Below, one piece after another: positions 39,032 to 47,932 of a stretch of DNA of 64,000 nt (position 1 is the first letter of the stretch; each line of letters opens with the position of its first letter). Location: positions 744,001 to 808,000 of the forward strand of contig CBDHYI010000006.1 of the NCBI GenBank assembly GCA_965275915.1. The letters are read 5' to 3'. Below the pieces are notes generated by a model, which worked only from the letters and a program-made list of their open reading frames with translations, ran no database searches and was not told the DNA's origin. Origin of the DNA: JBDWFY01 sp965275915. GTDB taxonomy: Bacteria; Pseudomonadota; Alphaproteobacteria; Rhizobiales; Stappiaceae. Both the position numbers and the translations under genes were made by a program.

Positions 39032-39976
39032 CTACCCTTTTTTTCCGCCGGCAAACGTCACGACGCCGACAATAATCAACCCGGTCAGGATCAACCTTAC
39101 GCCGGCCCCCGCGCCGAAAGTGTTCAACATCGCGACCAACAGAAACAGGAACAAAGCGGCGCCGAAGATTCCGGGGACATTGGAATCCCCGCCCGCGATG
39201 GACGAGCCACCGATGACGACAACGGCAATCGAGGCAAGAAGGTATTCTTCGCCCATATTGAGCGAGGACCCGCCGGAGAACCCGGCCAGGAAAACGCCAC
39301 AGAGAGCGGCGAGGACGGCGGAGAGTGTGTATGTGAGATAGCGGATGCGTTCGACAGGCACGCCGGCGAGCCACGCGGCGCGCACATTCTGGCCGAAGGC
39401 TGTGACGGAGCGGCCATAGACGGTGCGATTGAGAAGTATGGCCATCAGGGCGGCAAAGACCACAACACCGATGGAAAGAAGCGGCAGCCCGGCGATCTTG
39501 GAGGTGGAAACCCACTCAAGCAACTGCGGCGGCTTGATCTTGACACCGCGCCCCAGCGCGATGGCGCAAGACTGGACCAGGAAACTGGATGACATCGTCG
39601 CGATGATCGGCGGAATGCTGAGGACACGGATCAGACAATAGTTAAACAGACCGACTGCGGCGCCGGTGGCGATTGCCGCCAGCGTCCCGGGCAGGATCAT
39701 TGCGTTGTCGCCGCCCATCACCATCATTGCCACGACGGCGGAAAGCGTGATGGTCGAGGGGATCGACAGGTCGACATTACCCGGTCCCAGCGTGATGACG
39801 AACATCTGTCCGATGCCGACCATGACAAAGAAAGTGGAGAAAGACAGGGCCGTCGACGCTAATGCCAGTCCGCCGCTGCCTTCGATATAAACGGATGTGA
39901 CAAGCCAGGTCAGGAATGCGGCCAGGAAGGACCAGGCCCAGGGACGGCCATGCATCGCCTTTTCGATGGCGTTCAT
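39032..39976 (-). CDS. Sugar ABC transporter permease (RbsC/AraH type), second
   Basis: A 314-residue membrane protein from ATG 39976, 2 bp after the preceding permease gene's stop. About nine helices; 'GPGNVDLSIPSTITLSAVVAMMV', 'GRSVTAFGQNVRAAWLAGVPVERIRYLTYTLSA' and 'YLLASIAVVVIGGSSIAGGDSNVPG' are the RbsC landmarks (N-x-x-A-A-x-x-A-G, the G-G-x-S-x-x-G-G loop). It pairs with the next permease as a heterodimer. Last intact gene of the operon; the region beyond is cut by insertion elements. Confidence 0.93.
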   Translation of the reverse strand: MNAIEKAMHGRPWAWSFLAAFLTWLVTSVYIEGSGGLALASTALSFSTFFVMVGIGQMFVITLGPGNVDLSIPSTITLSAVVAMMVMGGDNAMILPGTLAAIATGAAVGLFNYCLIRVLSIPPIIATMSSSFLVQSCAIALGRGVKIKPPQLLEWVSTSKIAGLPLLSIGVVVFAALMAILLNRTVYGRSVTAFGQNVRAAWLAGVPVERIRYLTYTLSAVLAALCGVFLAGFSGGSSLNMGEEYLLASIAVVVIGGSSIAGGDSNVPGIFGAALFLFLLVAMLNTFGAGAGVRLILTGLIIVGVVTFAGGKKG

Positions 39977-39977
39977 C

Positions 39978-40934
39978 TCACGGACCTCCCAGTTTTCTCG
40001 CTTCAAGGCGATTGACGATGGCCCGAAGCGCCAGGACGATGATCAGGATCGCGCCCTGCGCTCCGATCTGCCAGTCAGGCGAGATGCGCAGGAACGACAG
40101 AAAAGACGCCGTCAGCGTCAATGTCATGGCACCGAGCACCGCTCCGACCGGAGACACCCGCCCGCCGACAAATTCTCCGCCGCCGAGAATAACCCCGGCA
40201 ATCGACAGCAGCGTGTAGCGCAGCGCGATATTGGCATCGGCTGAGGTCGTCAGTCCGACCAGCGTCAGTCCGGCCAGTATGCCGAACACGGCCGTCAGGG
40301 AATACATCACCATTTTCAGTTTCAGGATCGACCATCCGGCGCGCGCCATGGCTTTTTCGTTGCCACCGACACCGCGCAGAACGGCTCCGAACGAAGTGCG
40401 CATCAGTCCGAAATAGACGACGACGGCTATGACGGCGCCGGCCAGCAGCGGAAACGGAATGTAAGGCGGCTTAAAAGTCACCAGCGCTCTGATCCAATCC
40501 GGTGTCGACCCGCCCGGTGTCGGCAAGAGCAGCACCGCGCAGCCGGACCAGACAAAGGACATACCGAGCGTGACGACAATGGACGGCAATTGCCTGAGGT
40601 GGATCAACGCACCGATCGCGGCATAGACGCCGATACAGCCGATGAGCGCCGCAATTCCCAGAAGCGGAGTTTCCCGCAACCAGGTCGCACCGATACAGGC
40701 GACAAACGAGACAAAACTTCCGATCGACAAGTCCAGATCGTTGACGGCGATGACAAACATCTGCGCGATGGTTGCAAGGGCGATAGGGACCGCAAGGTTG
40801 AACAGAAGGTTGAGCCCGAAATAACTCATCGCCCGCGGTTGCAGCCAGAACACGCCAATCAGCACAACGGCAAGTGAAAGGGCCGGCAGCGCCCCGCGCC
40901 AGAATTTCGCCGATGTGAGAGATACGCCGCCCAT
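39978..40934 (-). CDS. Sugar ABC transporter permease (RbsC type), first
   Basis: A 318-residue membrane protein. 'VIAVNDLDLSIGSFVSFVACIGATWL', 'GVGGNEKAMARAGWSILKLKMVMYSLTAVFG' and 'TLLSIAGVILGGGEFVGGRVSP' correspond to the RbsC signature regions. Its start overlaps the ATPase stop at one base, so the two are translationally coupled. Two different permeases in one operon indicate a heterodimeric pore. Confidence 0.93.
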   Translation of the reverse strand: MGGVSLTSAKFWRGALPALSLAVVLIGVFWLQPRAMSYFGLNLLFNLAVPIALATIAQMFVIAVNDLDLSIGSFVSFVACIGATWLRETPLLGIAALIGCIGVYAAIGALIHLRQLPSIVVTLGMSFVWSGCAVLLLPTPGGSTPDWIRALVTFKPPYIPFPLLAGAVIAVVVYFGLMRTSFGAVLRGVGGNEKAMARAGWSILKLKMVMYSLTAVFGILAGLTLVGLTTSADANIALRYTLLSIAGVILGGGEFVGGRVSPVGAVLGAMTLTLTASFLSFLRISPDWQIGAQGAILIIVLALRAIVNRLEARKLGGP

Positions 40935-42400
40935 CAGGCCACCTGCTTGAAGGAAGCGTGCAGCAGATTTTCCTCTGTGATGTCCTTCCCGCTCAGCGTT
41001 TCGGAAATCACACCCCGGCGGAACACATAAACCCGATCACAGTAATCGAGCTCTTCCATTTCGGTGGTATACCAGAGGAACGTCCGGCCCCGTTCCGCTT
41101 CCTGCCGGATGATGCCGTAAACTTCATTTTTCGTCCCGACATCGACACCCCGCATCGGATCGTCCATCAGGACGATATCGGCCGCCGATCCAAGCGCCCG
41201 TGCAAACAGAACCTTCTGCTGGTTGCCCCCGGACAGGGACAGGATCGGCATATCCACACTGGGCGTGCGGATGCCGATCCTCTCTCTCCAGGCGTCGGCG
41301 AGCTGGGTCTCGCTGTCGCTCTGAATGAGCAGCCTGTTCCTCAACCGGCTCAAAGAACTGATCCCTATGTTCTTTCTGATCGACCACAGAGGGAGGACTC
41401 CGTCAACCTGCCGGTCACCGGCAACGAAACAGCAGGCAGCCCTGCCCTTTTCGGACGGCAGCACCCCCTCTCCGGTGAATATGGACAGCAACGCCTCGGT
41501 CTGCCCCTGCCCGGCAAGACCTGCAAAACCGATCACTTCACCCGATCGCGCGCGAATAGTCTGCCCGTCGGGTTGTGCGCCCGGGCGAAGATGAACTCTC
41601 TCCTCTCCACCTGCCTTTGCAGGATCGATATCCCTGCGCGGAACGGCTTCGGCAACAGCGGTGCTGCCCATTGCCTCAACCAGTGAAGCGCGATCAAAGG
41701 CGTCCGCAACACGCAGGTCCACAACCCTGCCGTCCTTCATTACGGCAATCGTGTCGGATACCTGCAGAATCTCACCCAAAAGATGAGAGATCAGAATGAT
41801 CGCAGGTCCCCGGGCAGTGACCTCCCGGATATGAGACAACAGTTGTTCCGCAACCTGGGCGTCCAGCGACGATGTCGGCTCGTCAAGAATGACCAGCCGA
41901 ATGGGCGTTTGCGTTTCGGTAAAAGCGCGGGCAATTTCCACCATCTGCCGCTTGGAAATCGAAAGGTCGCCGACAACATCCCCGGCATGAATACCGTGGC
42001 CCGGGAAAATCCTGTCGAGCTGTTCGCTGATCAGAGCGCCCGCACGGGCCCTCCAGCCAAAGCCCTTTAACGAGGGATGGATGATGCGGGTATTTTCCGC
42101 AACAGTCAGGTTGGGACACAGCGAGAGTTCCTGGAAGACGCACCGAAAACCGAGGCGGCTTGCATCATCGACCGTGTAACCGCCGCGCGCTTCTCCGGAT
42201 ACGGCCAGGTCACCGGCCGAGGGCGCAAGCGTACCGGCCAGGATATTCATCAGGGTCGACTTGCCGGCACCGTTATGGCCCACCAGCCCCAAACACCGGC
42301 CGGAGTGGATATTCAGATCCACCCCGGCCAGCGCATGAACGGCGCCAAACGTCTTTTTGATGCCCTTAAGAGCGATCAATGATGGCTCAGTTGTCGTCAT
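40934..42400 (-). CDS. Sugar ABC transporter ATP-binding protein, double domain (RbsA/MglA type)
   Basis: A 488-residue protein with two ABC domains. The first has Walker A 'GHNGAGKSTLMNIL', signature-like 'LSISKRQMVEIARAF' and Walker B 'RLVILDEPTSSLD'. The second is degenerate in Walker A (about residue 290 'GFAGLAGQGQTEALLSIF'), with signature 'LSGGNQQKVLFARAL' and Walker B 'IVLMDDPMRGVDVGTKNEVY'. This asymmetry is normal for RbsA. It energises the two permeases downstream. Confidence 0.94.
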   Translation of the reverse strand: MTTTEPSLIALKGIKKTFGAVHALAGVDLNIHSGRCLGLVGHNGAGKSTLMNILAGTLAPSAGDLAVSGEARGGYTVDDASRLGFRCVFQELSLCPNLTVAENTRIIHPSLKGFGWRARAGALISEQLDRIFPGHGIHAGDVVGDLSISKRQMVEIARAFTETQTPIRLVILDEPTSSLDAQVAEQLLSHIREVTARGPAIILISHLLGEILQVSDTIAVMKDGRVVDLRVADAFDRASLVEAMGSTAVAEAVPRRDIDPAKAGGEERVHLRPGAQPDGQTIRARSGEVIGFAGLAGQGQTEALLSIFTGEGVLPSEKGRAACCFVAGDRQVDGVLPLWSIRKNIGISSLSRLRNRLLIQSDSETQLADAWRERIGIRTPSVDMPILSLSGGNQQKVLFARALGSAADIVLMDDPMRGVDVGTKNEVYGIIRQEAERGRTFLWYTTEMEELDYCDRVYVFRRGVISETLSGKDITEENLLHASFKQVA

Positions 42401-42485
42401 TGACCCCCCAGGCTTCTTGGTCGATGGGTGACGAAAGGCGGAAGTCCCGTTCAGTGTCTCAGATTTCGGCCGTCAGAGTCCAACC

Positions 42486-43508
42486 CTACTTGGCACTATC
42501 CAGATATGCCTTGGCATCATCCAACGTATATTCGACGTTGGAAACGCCACCCGCCTCAGTGTTGGCGAGACCTTCTTCAAGATCGGCCTGATCGATCCTC
42601 AGGAACGGCACGACCAGATCTTTGGGAACGTCGCGCCCTTCGAGAATCTGCTGGGCAACCCAGAACGCCAGGGTGGAGACGCCCGGTGCGATAGACACCG
42701 ACATGGTCTCATACCCGTTGGCATCCTTCTGCTCTTTCCACCAGGTCAACTCGTCATGGCGATTGCCCATGATAATGATCGGTGTCGGACGGCCGGCAGC
42801 CTTGAAGGCCTGAGCTGCCCCGTAGCCGTCACCGCCCTGTGTCACGACCGCAACGACTTCCGGCAGGCTTGGAAGAATACCGGCAACGTTCTTTTGCGCG
42901 ACGGTCTGGGTCCATTCGCCATGCACCGAGCCGGCAACCTTGAATTTATCGTGCTTGGCAACGCCCGATTCAATGCCCGCATGAATTTCATCATCAACGA
43001 ACACTCCGGCAAGCCCCCGGATCTCAAGCAGGTTGCCGCCATCGGGGATTTTTTCGGCCAGATAATCGAGCTGAACTTCGCCCATGTTCTTGAAATCAAC
43101 CGCAATCCGCCAGGCGCAGGGCTCGGTGACGATACCGTCAAAAGACACGACGGTGATACCGGCGTCGCATGCTTCCTTAACGGCGCCATTGAGCGCGGTC
43201 GGCGAAGCCGCATTGACGACAATGGCATCGTAGCCCTGTAAGATCAGGTTCTGGATCTGAGCAGCCTGCTCCGTGGCCTGGTTTTCAGCGGTCGTAAACG
43301 CATCGCCTGCGGCAACAACACCGGTTTCGACGGCCGCGGTGGCATTCTTCTCCCAGGATTTCAGCATGGACTGCCGCCAGCTGTTTCCGGCGTAGTTGTT
43401 GGAAAGAGCGATTTTCTTGCCCGACGTGTCGGCGACTGCACCGCCGGGACCGGTGACGGACAAGGCAATGACGGCGGTTGCAAGCATCAATGATTGACGA
43501 AGATACAT
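42486..43508 (-). CDS. Sugar ABC transporter substrate-binding protein (RbsB type)
   Basis: A 340-residue protein from ATG 43508 with a signal peptide ('LMLATAVIALSVTGPGGAVA'). The mature protein begins 'KKIALSNNYAGNSWRQSMLKSWE', the periplasmic-binding-protein lobe I; 'QNLILQGYDAIVVNAASPTALNGAVKEACDAGI' and 'VAVVTQGGDGYGAAQAFKAAG' are typical RbsB segments. It should bind a pentose, hexose or polyol. A lactonase gene precedes it 35 bp upstream, so the ligand is probably a sugar oxidised to a lactone. Confidence 0.93.
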   Translation of the reverse strand: MYLRQSLMLATAVIALSVTGPGGAVADTSGKKIALSNNYAGNSWRQSMLKSWEKNATAAVETGVVAAGDAFTTAENQATEQAAQIQNLILQGYDAIVVNAASPTALNGAVKEACDAGITVVSFDGIVTEPCAWRIAVDFKNMGEVQLDYLAEKIPDGGNLLEIRGLAGVFVDDEIHAGIESGVAKHDKFKVAGSVHGEWTQTVAQKNVAGILPSLPEVVAVVTQGGDGYGAAQAFKAAGRPTPIIIMGNRHDELTWWKEQKDANGYETMSVSIAPGVSTLAFWVAQQILEGRDVPKDLVVPFLRIDQADLEEGLANTEAGGVSNVEYTLDDAKAYLDSAK

Positions 43509-43543
43509 GATTTCCTCCCACTCTTCGCGTTTCATACCAGGGT

Positions 43544-44461
43544 TCAGAGAGTTCCTCTCCGCGTTGCTCCCCGAACACCCACATAAAGGGCGTAGAGGGA
43601 GGTCGTCGCAGTTATGAAGAGACGATTGTTCTTGGGTCCGCCAAACGTGAGGTTCGCAACCGTTTCCGGTATGACAATCCTCCCCAAATGCGCACCGTCG
43701 GGTGCATAGACATGCACGCCGTTTGCAGAACTGGTCCAGATGTTTCCAAATTCATCGAGCCGAAGCCCGTCCGGCACCCCCGGCGAAATCCTCGCAAATA
43801 CCCTGCCTTCAACGGGCAGGCCGTCTTCCCCCAGCGGATAGGCGCGGATGTGATGCGGGCCGTCCGGATGATGGGAAAGACCGGAATCCGCCACAAAAAG
43901 CGTTTGTTCATCGAGTGAAAACGCAAGGCCGTTCGGCTTCACCATATCGGACACCACAGCGGTAACGGTTCCGGTTTGCGGCTCAAGCCTGTAGACCCGG
44001 CAGCAATCCTGCTCGGGGATCTGCCGGTCTCCCTCATAGTCTGTAAGAATGCCGTATGTCGGGTCGGTGAACCAGATCGTGCCGTCAGATTTCACCACAA
44101 CGTCATTGGGAGAATTGAACCGTCTGCCGTCAAAATGGGTCGCTAGAACCGTGCGGCTGCCATCATGTTCGCGACGAACCACGGAGCGGGTCAGGTGCTC
44201 GCACGAAATCAGGCGTCCCTCCCGATCCAGCGTGTTCCCATTGGTGTTATTGGACATCGGATCGAACGTGCGAACACCGAGGCCGTTCACCCATTGCAAA
44301 AGGCAGTTATTGGGAATATCGGACCAGATCACACAATCAGTGGTCGGGAAGTAAACGGGGCCTTCCGCCCACAGGCATCCGGTGTGTAATGTCTCGAGCG
44401 CGCAGATGGAAATAACCAGCTCCCGCATCCGCTCGTCATATATCTCGACATCACTTAACAC
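43544..44461 (-). CDS. SMP-30/gluconolactonase/LRE family protein
   Basis: A 305-residue six-bladed beta-propeller. 'HTGCLWAEGPVYFPTTDCVIWSDI' holds the metal Glu, 'DGRRFNSPNDVVVKSDGTIWFTDPTYG' the conserved N-S-P-N-D metal ligands and 'VKPNGLAFSLDEQTLFVADSG' the next ligand set (N...D). These enzymes hydrolyse sugar lactones with a divalent metal. No signal peptide, so cytoplasmic. It heads the sugar ABC operon and is divergent from the two-component system. Confidence 0.92.
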   Translation of the reverse strand: MLSDVEIYDERMRELVISICALETLHTGCLWAEGPVYFPTTDCVIWSDIPNNCLLQWVNGLGVRTFDPMSNNTNGNTLDREGRLISCEHLTRSVVRREHDGSRTVLATHFDGRRFNSPNDVVVKSDGTIWFTDPTYGILTDYEGDRQIPEQDCCRVYRLEPQTGTVTAVVSDMVKPNGLAFSLDEQTLFVADSGLSHHPDGPHHIRAYPLGEDGLPVEGRVFARISPGVPDGLRLDEFGNIWTSSANGVHVYAPDGAHLGRIVIPETVANLTFGGPKNNRLFITATTSLYALYVGVRGATRRGTL

Positions 44462-44735
44462 GTAAGCCGTGCTCCCTCTCCCAAACTCGCGCCCGGCTCA
44501 CGGTGTCCTTCGTGATCCGCTCCTCCAACGCATTGCAGGGAGCTTTCCATGGCCTTGCAAAAATGTATCCTGTACTTTCCACATCAAGCGTTGCGGGAAC
44601 CCGTACGATCGATGCGGACTTCAGCACTCGGACAGCGGACTTCCACCGCGCGCCGAAAAGCAAGGATCCCTATCATTGGAGAAGGACCACCTCAATTCAG
44701 GAGCGGATGCCCGAAGGGACGTCCATGCAGAAGCA

Positions 44736-46025
44736 ATGACCATCGGCACGGAAACGATGCTGCAGCGGTTTCTGGCCATCTCGCGCGCAGTTGCCGGACA
44801 GCTTGATTTTCAGTCTCTCATCCAGAAGGTCTCAGAAGAAGTGGGCATACTCGTGCCGCACGACCATATCGATGTTTGCATCCTGTCCGCCGATCGCAAT
44901 CTGCATGTCGCCTACGAAGCGCGCATTCATACGCGCTGGGGGAAGGAGGTCGATCCGGTGCCGGTTTCCGGAAGTCCGATCCGCACAATCCTTTGGGGCG
45001 AGGAAAAGTTTATCCTGACGGAAGATGCGCTGACCGATGAACGGTTTCACTTTGACGGTGCATTTAACGACCCGATTTTCGACGCCCGCCTGCGCAGCCG
45101 CCTGCATGTGCCTCTGGAGGTCGAGGGGAAAGTGATCGGAGCCCTCTCCTACTCCTCCCATGACCGGGGCGTCTACGAGGATCGGCATGTCACGATCGGT
45201 CAATATGTTGCGGATCTGATTTCCTCTTATATTCATGCGCTTAATCAGGGTGAACTGGCCCGGAACGCGGCGATCCGGCAAGCGGAAATCCACGCCCGCG
45301 CCGAGGGCCTTAGAACCGGCGCCTTGCGGCTGACGGCAGCCCTGGAACAGGAGCGGCAGCGGATCGGTATGGATCTGCACGATCAGACGCTGGCCGACCT
45401 GACGCGGCTTAATCACGCGCTCCGCCGGCTTCGTGACCGGCCGACCGTACCCGGCGAGGCCCTGACCCCCCTGACCGAGGAGCTTGAAACCTGCCTTCAG
45501 GATCTCAGGGGTATCATGGAAGATGCCCGCCCCAGCGTCCTCCAGTTGTTTGGCTTCAACCAGGGGATCGAGGCACTTCAGGATCGGGCAATCGCCTCGC
45601 ACCCGCAGAAGATTGACATCGATTATGTCGATGAGACAGACGGTGCGGCGAACGACCTTTCCGAGACCCTGCAAATCGCCCTGTTCCGGATCGCACAGGA
45701 AGCAATGAACAACGCCATCCGGCACGCAGACGCCGGTCGCATCGCAGTCCGGCTGACACGGATCGGGCACGACCTGTGCCTGTCAGTGTCAGACAGCGGT
45801 CGGGGCCTGCATGCATTTGACGGCGAGCATGTGGGTGGGATCGAAAACATGAAAACGCGGGCCGAACTGATTGGTGCCTCCTTCAGCATCGCCCCGTGCA
45901 TCTGGCTGAAAGGTACCCGTGTCAGCGTGATTCTGAGCGCTTCCACCAAAGGTTTGGACAATCAGGACGCCCTTTCAGAACCCGGATTGGAATCAGGAAA
46001 AAAGCATGCGCTTTCTGATCGTTGA
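44736..46025 (+). CDS. GAF domain sensor histidine kinase (HisKA_3, soluble)
   Basis: 429 residues from ATG 44736; the frame is open to 44469 but the extension is low-quality and starts far from any good site. Residues about 10-175 form a GAF domain ('HDHIDVCILSADRNLHVAYEARIH', 'PLEVEGKVIGALSYSSHDRGVYED'). The phosphoacceptor is H215 in 'RQRIGMDLHDQTL', a HisKA_3 dimer region, and the ATPase has 'QEAMNNAIRHADAG' (N box) and 'VSDSGRGL'. No transmembrane helix, so it senses a cytoplasmic signal. The response regulator overlaps its 3' end by 20 bp. Divergent from the lactonase/ABC operon. Confidence 0.92.
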   Translation: MTIGTETMLQRFLAISRAVAGQLDFQSLIQKVSEEVGILVPHDHIDVCILSADRNLHVAYEARIHTRWGKEVDPVPVSGSPIRTILWGEEKFILTEDALTDERFHFDGAFNDPIFDARLRSRLHVPLEVEGKVIGALSYSSHDRGVYEDRHVTIGQYVADLISSYIHALNQGELARNAAIRQAEIHARAEGLRTGALRLTAALEQERQRIGMDLHDQTLADLTRLNHALRRLRDRPTVPGEALTPLTEELETCLQDLRGIMEDARPSVLQLFGFNQGIEALQDRAIASHPQKIDIDYVDETDGAANDLSETLQIALFRIAQEAMNNAIRHADAGRIAVRLTRIGHDLCLSVSDSGRGLHAFDGEHVGGIENMKTRAELIGASFSIAPCIWLKGTRVSVILSASTKGLDNQDALSEPGLESGKKHALSDR

Positions 46026-46749
46026 AGACGACAATCTGCACCGGTCGTTTCTACGCGAAGTGATCGAGCGCGAACTGCCGGACGTAACCGAACTCTATGA
46101 GGCGAGCAATGGCGATGAAGGCATCGCACTGGCCCGCGATCATCAGCCCGATGCGATCGTCATGGATCTGCAGATGCCGAACCGCACCGGTGTCGAAGCA
46201 GCCCGGACAATCTGGCAGAGAGCACCGGAAACCCGGATTCTGTTCTGGTCCAACTATGCCGATGAAGCCTATGTCCGCGGCATCTCCCGAATTGTGCCGG
46301 TCGGCATCTCCTATGGTTACATTCTCAAATCCGCGTCCGAGGACCGGCTGAAACTGGCCCTTCAGGGCGTGTTTCTTGAAGACCAGTGTATCATCGACCG
46401 CGCCGTTCGCGGCGTTCAACAGCGCGCCGATGACCGGCTGCAAGGCCTGACCGATTCCGAATATGAAGTGCTGCTCGATATCGCACTCGGTCTGACCGAC
46501 CGAACGATTTCCAGACGACGCGGCGTCTCGCTGCGCAGCGTGCAGAGCCGTCTGCAGTCCCTTTATGAAAAACTGGGCGTTGAGCACGATAACGGACCGG
46601 ACCGGGGAGCCGATAAAGGCGGTGCCATCTACAACAGCCGCTCCCGCGCCGTAAGCATTGCCTTCATGCGCAGATTGTTGAACGGCAAGGCAATTGAAGC
46701 CGGTGAGATGGACTACCAGGCATGGCTGGCGGCACAGGATACGCTCTAG
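46006..46749 (+). CDS. LuxR/NarL-type response regulator
   Basis: 247 residues: receiver domain with acidic pocket 'VEDD', phosphoacceptor D54 ('IVMDLQMP') and the Lys of 'YILKSAS'; then a LuxR-like helix-turn-helix ('LTDSEYEVLLDIALGLTDRTISRRRGVSLRSVQSRLQSLYEKLG'). About 40 residues beyond the HTH ('AVSIAFMRRLLNGKAIEAG') are an extra tail. It overlaps the histidine kinase gene by 20 bp, so it is the cognate partner. Likely target: the divergent lactonase/sugar-ABC operon. Confidence 0.9.
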   Translation: MRFLIVEDDNLHRSFLREVIERELPDVTELYEASNGDEGIALARDHQPDAIVMDLQMPNRTGVEAARTIWQRAPETRILFWSNYADEAYVRGISRIVPVGISYGYILKSASEDRLKLALQGVFLEDQCIIDRAVRGVQQRADDRLQGLTDSEYEVLLDIALGLTDRTISRRRGVSLRSVQSRLQSLYEKLGVEHDNGPDRGADKGGAIYNSRSRAVSIAFMRRLLNGKAIEAGEMDYQAWLAAQDTL

Positions 46750-46758
46750 CAACTGTGT

Positions 46759-47721
46759 TTATGGTGCCTGTTTTAGCCTCCAAGGTTTTGTTGATTTGAG
46801 GATGGCGTTTGCGATTATCACGAGTCTACGTGCGATAGCGACGATGACTACCTTATGCGGCTTGCCTTGTTTTTTGAGACGCTGGGCGACCGGCCTGAGA
46901 ATTGGGTTGTGATGAGCGGCGGCCAATGCTGCCTGGAACAACACTCGCCTTAAAGATCGCCTTCCGCCTGCAATTGCTCGTCTGCCTCGCAAAGTACCGC
47001 TGTCATGAGGCACAGGTGCAAGGCCGGTCATGGCCGCAGCTTGCCCTGCTGTCATTCGGCCAAGTTCCGGCATTTCAGCGATGAGCATTGCTGTCGCCAC
47101 CGGACCTATTCCGGGAATTGACCGCAGCAGTCCGGCTTTGAGAGCAAATGTTTCTTCTTGCGCAATGGCGGCCTCAATTCGGCATTCGAGTTCAGCGATC
47201 TGAGCGTCGAACATCACTTTGAGTTCGGCATCCATGTCGTCAATATCGGCTGCAACACCCTGTTTCTGCCTCGCCCTGATCTGCCCTGAAAGTCGTTTCC
47301 TCATTTCGACGATCTGGGCACGCTTCGTCGTCAAAGCTCTGAGAATGCGCAGCTTGTGTGTCGGCAGCTGTCGTCCGGCACCTGGCCGGAACACCATGAA
47401 CCGCGCAATGAGTTCCGCATCGATCTGATCGGTCTTTGCCCGCGTGCCGCGCGAGAGGGCAAATGCTTTGATCTGAGCGGGAGGTAGTTGCCCGACATTG
47501 ATGCCCGCTGCTTCAAGCCTGCTCCAAAGAGCCCATTCCTGGCCACCAGTCGCTTCAAAGCCAACCTTGACTGAACCCGAAAGGCGCTGGATCAACGCAA
47601 TTAAGCTTTCGTGGCCGTCTGCCGTGTTCGCAAGCCGGAACCTGTGCCCTTCTGGAAGGACGAAACCGTCCAGCCAGTCGCGGGACACGTCTATCCCCAC
47701 AACGGTTGTCTCTGCTATCAT
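46759..47721 (-). CDS. IS110 family transposase (DEDD RuvC-like plus serine domain)
   Basis: A 320-residue protein. The RuvC-like N-terminal domain has 'VVGIDVSRDWLDGFVLP' (first Asp), 'KVGFEATGG' (Glu) and 'AKTDQIDAELIARFM' (D...D). The C-terminal domain has 'LLRSIPGIGPVATAMLIAEMPELG' and 'GLAPVPHDSGTLRGRRAIAGGR', with the conserved Ser. No frameshift. IS110 recombinases are guided by a structured RNA from the element's own non-coding end. Confidence 0.94.
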   Translation of the reverse strand: MIAETTVVGIDVSRDWLDGFVLPEGHRFRLANTADGHESLIALIQRLSGSVKVGFEATGGQEWALWSRLEAAGINVGQLPPAQIKAFALSRGTRAKTDQIDAELIARFMVFRPGAGRQLPTHKLRILRALTTKRAQIVEMRKRLSGQIRARQKQGVAADIDDMDAELKVMFDAQIAELECRIEAAIAQEETFALKAGLLRSIPGIGPVATAMLIAEMPELGRMTAGQAAAMTGLAPVPHDSGTLRGRRAIAGGRRSLRRVLFQAALAAAHHNPILRPVAQRLKKQGKPHKVVIVAIARRLVIIANAILKSTKPWRLKQAP

Positions 47722-47890
47722 GTCACTCTCTCTTCCTTATGGTTCGCGGTCCCGTCAAACGGGCCGCCATCAACTGTTCGAGACGGTGAAGAGAGACGGG
47801 ATCAGCCTGCTAGGACGCGTGGTCAGGCCACAAGATGTTAGACGCTGTATCCCACCCCATCATCGATCCTGGCCGGGATCGATGATGGGA
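47722..47890 (-). ncRNA. Candidate bridge (seek) RNA region of the IS110 element
   Basis: About 170 bp of non-coding DNA lies inside the element upstream of the transposase start. In IS110-group elements (for example IS621) this place encodes the bridge RNA that pairs with donor and target DNA. Several short inverted segments and one strong hairpin (47856-47889) are visible. The RNA ends and guide loops were not determined; assignment rests on position and family. Confidence 0.35.
47856..47889. repeat. 14-bp perfect inverted repeat near the IS110 end
   Basis: CCCATCATCGATCC and GGATCGATGATGGG are perfect complements with a 6-nt loop (TGGCCG). It lies just inside the right-hand direct repeat. 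With no T-run on either side it is not a standard terminator; a structural role in the element end or its RNA is more likely. Confidence 0.6.
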
Positions 47891-47932
47891 ACGCTATAGC
47901 AAAGCACAGACACATAAGATGTTCAGTCCCGG

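Larger units (their letters stand above)
46746..47897 (-). mobile_element. IS110 family insertion sequence, ends approximate
   Basis: One intact IS110 transposase, bordered by imperfect 12-bp direct repeats ACGCTCTAGCAA (46741-46752) and ACGCTATAGCAA (47891-47902). IS110 elements lack inverted repeats and show short similarity between donor and target cores, so boundaries within these repeats are likely. The element sits immediately after the response regulator stop. Confidence 0.75.

Noticed and set aside
44469..44735. Extended N-terminus for the GAF histidine kinase
   Set aside because: The extension lacks helices or domains typical of kinases and lies in the divergent promoter region; ATG 44736 fits the GAF start.
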